A stretch of DNA of 64,000 nt from UBA1672 sp964587815. Its GTDB lineage: Bacteria; Pseudomonadota; Alphaproteobacteria; Micavibrionales; Micavibrionaceae. The stretch lies in the NCBI GenBank assembly GCA_964587815.1, contig CAZPMH010000011.1, positions 4,209 through 68,208 of the forward strand. Reading direction: 5' to 3'. Position 1 is the first letter of the stretch, and every line of letters begins with the position of its first letter. Of this stretch, positions 60,950-64,000 are shown one piece after another. Made by a program: the position numbers and the translations under genes. The notes below the pieces were generated by a model that had not been told where the DNA came from, made no database searches, and saw nothing but the letters and a program-made list of their open reading frames with translations.

Positions 60950-62182
60950 ATGCTGTCCCAACAAACCATCGATATTGTTAAATCCACCGCCCCTATTTTG
61001 CAGGAACATGGCGAAACCCTGACCAAACATTTTTACAAGCGCATGTTCTCTCATAATCCTGAAGTCGCGCCTTATTTTAATCCGGCTAACCAAGCCGAAG
61101 GCACACAGCAACGGGCGTTGGCCGGGGCGATATGCGCCTATGCAGCCAATATTGACAATCTGGAAGTTCTGGGCGGCGCGGTTGAATTGATCGCGCATAA
61201 ACATGCCTCGCTGATGATTAAGCCGGAACATTACCCGATTGTAGGTGAAAACTTGCTCGCCTCTATTCGTGAGGTCTTGGGCGAAGGTGCGACTGATGAC
61301 GTTATTAATGCATGGGGCGAAGCTTATGGCTTTCTGGCCGATATCCTGACTGGCCGTGAAAAACAGATTTACGATGATAACGCCGAAAAGCCGGGCGGCT
61401 GGGGTGGTTTCAGAAACTTTAAAATAGAGAAGAAAGAAAAGGAAAGCAGTGTCATTACATCTTTTTACCTGAAACCCGAAGATGGCGGCGCATTGCCAGA
61501 TTATCTGCCGGGGCAATATATAACCGTGCGTATGCCCACATCCGATGCGTCAACAACCATGCGGAATTACAGCCTGTCCGATAAACCGGGGCAGGAGTAT
61601 TTCCGCATTAGCGTGAAACGCGAAACGGGGCCAAAGGCAGATACACCCAAGGGCTATGTGTCCAATAAGCTGCATGACGACATTGAAGTCGGTGACGTTA
61701 TTGAGGTCGGCCCGCCCTGCGGCGAGTTCTTCCTGAACCTTAATGATCGCCATCAGCGTCCGTTGGTTTTACTGGCGGCGGGTGTTGGTATTACACCAAT
61801 ACTTAGCATCATGAAGTCAGCCATAGACTCCATGCCAGAGCGTGAAATCATATTTGTGCATGGCTGTTTAAATGAAGATGTGCAGCCATTTAAAGCGGTG
61901 ATTGATGAATTGGCAACAAAACATTCAAAACTGAAAGTTCATTACCGCTACAGTGATCCAGAAAAAGAAGGTATAAAACGTGAAGGTGGTTGCTCAACAG
62001 GGTTTGTTGATGCAGCGTTGATTGAGAGCTTTTTGCCGGATCGTCATGCAGATTATTACTTCTGCGGTCCCAAGCCATTTATGGTGGGTATTTACCAAGA
62101 CCTTTTGAAGTGGGGCATTCCCGGCAATCAGGTTCACTTCGAATTTTTCGGCCCGAAAGAAGAACTGCAAGCAGCCGCATAA
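60950..62182 (+). CDS. hmp: flavohaemoprotein, nitric oxide dioxygenase
   Basis: A 410-residue Hmp. It oxidises NO to nitrate with O2 and NAD(P)H. The globin domain (1-~140) has the conserved distal Y29 and Q53, proximal H85 and Y95 at E. coli numbering. The FAD-binding domain has RNYSLSD, and the NAD-binding domain has GVGITPILSI and CGPKPFM. GAAAGGAG precedes the ATG. It is divergent from nsrR with an NsrR-type site between. Confidence 0.97.
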   Translation: MLSQQTIDIVKSTAPILQEHGETLTKHFYKRMFSHNPEVAPYFNPANQAEGTQQRALAGAICAYAANIDNLEVLGGAVELIAHKHASLMIKPEHYPIVGENLLASIREVLGEGATDDVINAWGEAYGFLADILTGREKQIYDDNAEKPGGWGGFRNFKIEKKEKESSVITSFYLKPEDGGALPDYLPGQYITVRMPTSDASTTMRNYSLSDKPGQEYFRISVKRETGPKADTPKGYVSNKLHDDIEVGDVIEVGPPCGEFFLNLNDRHQRPLVLLAAGVGITPILSIMKSAIDSMPEREIIFVHGCLNEDVQPFKAVIDELATKHSKLKVHYRYSDPEKEGIKREGGCSTGFVDAALIESFLPDRHADYYFCGPKPFMVGIYQDLLKWGIPGNQVHFEFFGPKEELQAAA

Positions 62183-62204
62183 TGTTTTATGTTATAATCG
62201 ACGT

Positions 62205-62369
62205 ATGAGTGAAAAAGACAAACACCATAGAGGTCAAGAACGCAAGCAATCTGCTTCGCCCGTTTGTTATCTGGATGAATTTCCTGAATATTTTGGAGGT
62301 GAAGAGGCTGTTAAGTCCAATGCAGACGATAAAAATAAAAAAGACACTGAACACTCGCCAGAACCATAA
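62205..62369 (+). CDS. small hypothetical protein (54 residues)
   Basis: An open frame begins with ATG at 62205 and ends TAA at 62367-62369, just 22 bp after hmp. The product is hydrophilic (MSEKDKHHRGQERKQSAS) with a compact-looking core SPVCYLDEFPEYFGG and a charged tail. The composition is protein-like, and the short distance from hmp suggests co-transcription. There is no good ribosome site, so it remains a candidate. Confidence 0.45.
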   Translation: MSEKDKHHRGQERKQSASPVCYLDEFPEYFGGEEAVKSNADDKNKKDTEHSPEP

Positions 62370-62430
62370 AATGTTAGGTCAGTGAATTCTATTGTTATTC
62401 TGTTTATGGTTTGTTAATTTTGGTCACAAT

Positions 62431-62471
62431 CCGGACGAGATGCGCCGTACCCGGTTAAGACAAGACGACGC
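62431..62471 (+). ncRNA. guanidine-III riboswitch (ykkC-III)
   Basis: The 41-nt segment beginning CCGGACGAGATGCGCCGTAC and containing CCGGTTAAGACAAGACGACG closely matches the guanidine-III aptamer, whose known form has CCGGACGAG, GCGCCGUACCCGG and ACAAGACGGCGC. The aptamer binds guanidinium in a pseudoknot and turns on expression of exporters. The 3' strand reads ACGACGC where ACGGCGC is usual, giving one C-A mismatch. CGCCT at 62469-62473 can pair with AGGCG at 62492-62496, which overlaps the ribosome site, so translation control is likely. Confidence 0.88.
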
Positions 62472-62499
62472 CTTTTGATAACATCTCAAGGAGGCGAAT

Positions 62500-62820
62500 A
62501 TGTCTTTAGCATGGGTTTATTTAATAATTGCAGGCTTATTAGAGGTGTGTTGGGCAATCGGCCTAAAATACACGGAAGGTTTTACAAAGCTTACGCCTAG
62601 TGTTTTTACAATAGTTACATTTTCTTTAAGCATGTTTTTGCTGGCTAAGGCTACGCATACGTTGCCTATCGGAACGGCTTACGCTATTTGGGTTGGAATT
62701 GGCGTGTTAGGGGCTGTCGTATTGGGTGTTTATTTTTTTAATGAACCTATATCTCTTATGCGGGGCTTTTTCGTTATATTACTGATCATTTCAATAATCG
62801 GATTGAAAATAACAGCTTAA
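62500..62820 (+). CDS. gdx: SMR-family guanidinium exporter (Gdx/SugE)
   Basis: A 106-residue small multidrug-resistance-family protein with four transmembrane helices. The N-terminal helix has the active-site Glu in LLEVCWAIGLKYTEGF, and helix 2-3 carry PIGTAYAIWVGIGVLGAV, a SugE/Gdx pattern. A guanidine-III riboswitch directly upstream identifies the substrate as guanidinium, exported in exchange for protons. AAGGAGG at 62488-62494 is the ribosome site and is covered by the riboswitch alternative pairing. Confidence 0.93.
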   Translation: MSLAWVYLIIAGLLEVCWAIGLKYTEGFTKLTPSVFTIVTFSLSMFLLAKATHTLPIGTAYAIWVGIGVLGAVVLGVYFFNEPISLMRGFFVILLIISIIGLKITA

Positions 62821-62933
62821 AGCGATGTTAGTTATTAACCTAACGCGCAGGTATTTTAAATTATGAATATCAAGCTGCACCGCATTTATGCGGGTGAACG
62901 GATTGTGTTTCCATGCCCAAAAAACCATCCGCG

Positions 62934-63002
62934 AGAGGGATGAAACGGGAGAGCGCAGCGTCTCCCTTTCCAAGCGTGTTGTAGTACAACACACAGCTTG
63001 CG
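62934..63002 (+). repeat. 69-bp hairpin repeat, left inverted copy
   Basis: The left copy contains two stem-loops: GGGAGA paired with TCTCCC, then GTGTTGTA paired with TACAACAC, further extended by AAGC/GCTT. The right copy at 63562-63630 is the reverse complement with four differences. Two of these (G-C to A-T in the second stem) compensate each other. The repeat starts within 115 bp of the gdx stop. Confidence 0.85.
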
Positions 63003-63029
63003 TTCAGTAGAAAGAAAGCTTAGACAATG

Positions 63030-63470
63030 CTATTGTTGTTTGTATCCTGCTGTCCAAAGTCGCATTTCAAACTCACCCTCCATGTCTTGTGGCCTTATCT
63101 TTAAATCTCTTCGCATATTATAGATCAGTTTAGTAAGAGCACGTTGTTTATCTTCAATGGTGGACGAGGTGTTACTTTTTGACATGGTTTCTTGATAAAT
63201 ATGTAGTGATTTTATGACGTCCGCAGATGCAAGAGCATGCAAATCATTACATGATTTAGCAAACTTAATTTCATTTTCAATATTTATTTCACCATCGGTA
63301 ATACCACTTAAAGCCTCAACAAAACTTAGATATAGGCGTAGTTTTTCTTTTCGCCATTCTGCCTCTCTTTCAAAAGATTTATTTGCATACAATGTAAATA
63401 CGGCCATTATTGCAGGAATAAAAAGAGCCCAAAACGCTGGTGAGTTTATAATATTAGTTAGTTCGTCCAA
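63030..63470 (-). CDS. single-helix membrane protein framed by inverted repeats
   Basis: A 146-residue protein with one N-terminal transmembrane helix (SPAFWALFIPAIMAVFTLYA), followed by a charged helical cytosolic region (KSFEREAEWRKEKLRLYLSF) of the layout common in small accessory-island proteins. No motif is recognised. TTG at 63470 is chosen because AAGGAG lies eight bases upstream; the ATG at 63524 has no such site. The gene lies between the two inverted hairpin repeats, is on the strand opposite to its neighbours and is AT-richer than the core genes, so it looks like an inserted cassette. Confidence 0.62.
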   Translation of the reverse strand: MDELTNIINSPAFWALFIPAIMAVFTLYANKSFEREAEWRKEKLRLYLSFVEALSGITDGEINIENEIKFAKSCNDLHALASADVIKSLHIYQETMSKSNTSSTIEDKQRALTKLIYNMRRDLKIRPQDMEGEFEMRLWTAGYKQQ

Positions 63471-63561
63471 CCTCAATTCTCCTTGTGGCTTTAAACAGTT
63501 AGATAACAATAATATATAAAGCATTTAATTAAAAAATGTTTTTAGAAAACTTAAGACCGTC

Positions 63562-63630
63562 CGCAAGCTGTGTATTGTAATACAATACGCTTGGAAAGGG
63601 AGATGCTGCGCTCTCCCGTTTCATCCCTCT
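63562..63630 (-). repeat. 69-bp hairpin repeat, right inverted copy
   Basis: Reverse complement of the copy at 62934-63002, with 65 of 69 bases identical. The second stem is GTATTGTA/TACAATAC, maintaining pairing despite two base changes. No similarity extends outside the 69 bp in either direction. Confidence 0.85.
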
Positions 63631-63712
63631 GGCTGTGGGGCTTCGCCCGTACGCATGCACATGCGATGATATTCTGATCCTGTCGCAACACACACGAACA
63701 GGAGCAGATATC

Positions 63713-63910
63713 ATGAAACCCGACACAGAAAAATACCTCGCGATGATTGACGATTGGGATATGACCCGCGAGCAGAAAATTCAATACATCCACGACCTTT
63801 GGCACATCATGGAAAGCTTTGTTGATCGTGCCTTTGGCAAACATCCCGTCCAGCAAGCGCGCGTGATAAATCCTCAAACGCCGATAGACAGGATTCACAA
63901 GAGCGGCTAG
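63713..63910 (+). CDS. small protein upstream of a recombinase
   Basis: A 65-residue, mostly helical protein (TEKYLAMIDDWDMTREQKIQ, then HDLWHIMESFVDRAFGKH). Short proteins of this layout are often found directly before site-specific recombinase genes in alphaproteobacterial elements, where they may be accessory or regulatory; this link is from memory and unverified. ACAGGAGC precedes the ATG at 63713. It lies 58 bp before the recombinase start. Confidence 0.65.
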   Translation: MKPDTEKYLAMIDDWDMTREQKIQYIHDLWHIMESFVDRAFGKHPVQQARVINPQTPIDRIHKSG

Positions 63911-63968
63911 AATCTACCAATCCGATACAAAACAAAACCGATCCACCGCCGCCGCAAGGAGTCCGCCC

Positions 63969-64000
63969 ATGAAGAGCCATAAACAAACCGCCGTCATTTA
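63969..64000 (+). CDS. N-terminal end of a probable serine recombinase (cut by the window edge)
   Basis: Only the first ten codons are present, reading MKSHKQTAVI with TA left at the edge. Serine recombinases typically begin with a short basic lead-in and AVIYxRVS, so TAVIY is consistent with the family's first beta strand. AAGGAG lies seven bases before the ATG. The call is provisional because so little is visible. Confidence 0.45.
   Translation, partial: MKSHKQTAVI

Noticed and set aside
62934..63630. Integron attC sites
   Set aside because: The 69-bp units lack recognisable R-box core sites (GTTRRRY) and are in inverted rather than tandem orientation around one gene.
63529..63898. Minus-strand frames over the right hairpin repeat
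   Set aside because: They run through the repeat and opposite the small gene at 63713, and have no start signal.

Overview
The window looks like chromosomal DNA of an alphaproteobacterium with moderate GC content. The supporting markers are a class I lysyl-tRNA synthetase, Rrf2/NsrR control of hmp, a GumC/Wzc-type exopolysaccharide locus, DUF4402 surface proteins and frequent TTG/GTG starts. A Micavibrio- or Rhodospirillales-like lineage is possible, but nothing here fixes the genus. No rRNA, tRNA, CRISPR array or complete insertion sequence was seen.

Layout. 1-9.5 kb: the end of the F1F0 ATP synthase operon (atpD tail, atpC), then a leftward block with pabB, pabA, a LOG-family hydrolase, a DinG-type helicase and an MscS channel. 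9.5-19 kb: nitroreductase, a repeat-rich intergenic region, lysK with a coupled small membrane protein, and uvrB. The uvrB 3' end has been copied in tandem, leaving a membrane protein with a UvrB tail. 19-30 kb: lipoproteins, a 21-residue-repeat coiled-coil protein, an alpha-glucosidase/PhzF pair, cyclophilin, bfd and bfr (iron), and purB. 30-34.4 kb: a YafK/DpaA-like L,D-transpeptidase, radC, a membrane C13 (legumain-like) protease and map.

34.4-46.6 kb is a cell-surface polysaccharide locus: Wzx-like flippase, Wzy/WaaL-like polymerase, GT4, an Alg14-Alg13-type fusion glycosyltransferase, a hexapeptide acyltransferase, a PHPT initiating transferase, a Wza-like exporter, a Wzc/GumC-like co-polymerase and an outer-membrane barrel. 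46.6-56.6 kb carries an AMIN lipoprotein and a divergent chaperone-usher set: two DUF4402 subunits, a PapD-like chaperone, and a 1101-residue usher-like protein with extra C-terminal domains. A CgeB-like glycosyltransferase and a PDZ/helical-repeat protein follow. Together these two blocks should build and export surface glycan and a fibre-like adhesin.

56.7-60 kb has a large acidic protein with two peptidoglycan-binding-like motifs, a cysteine-rich periplasmic protein and an AlkB-like dioxygenase. From about 60 kb to the end the content looks accessory. It holds an NO-response module (nsrR, DUF1971, hmp with an NsrR-type operator), a guanidine-III riboswitch in front of an SMR guanidinium exporter, and a small gene framed by two inverted 69-bp hairpin repeats. 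The window closes on the first codons of a probable serine recombinase, so it probably ends inside or at the edge of an integrated element.

The most unusual items are the uvrB-tail duplication and fusion, the covarying inverted hairpin repeats, the multi-domain usher, and the membrane-bound C13 protease. All functions are read from sequence motifs by eye; no database search was run.
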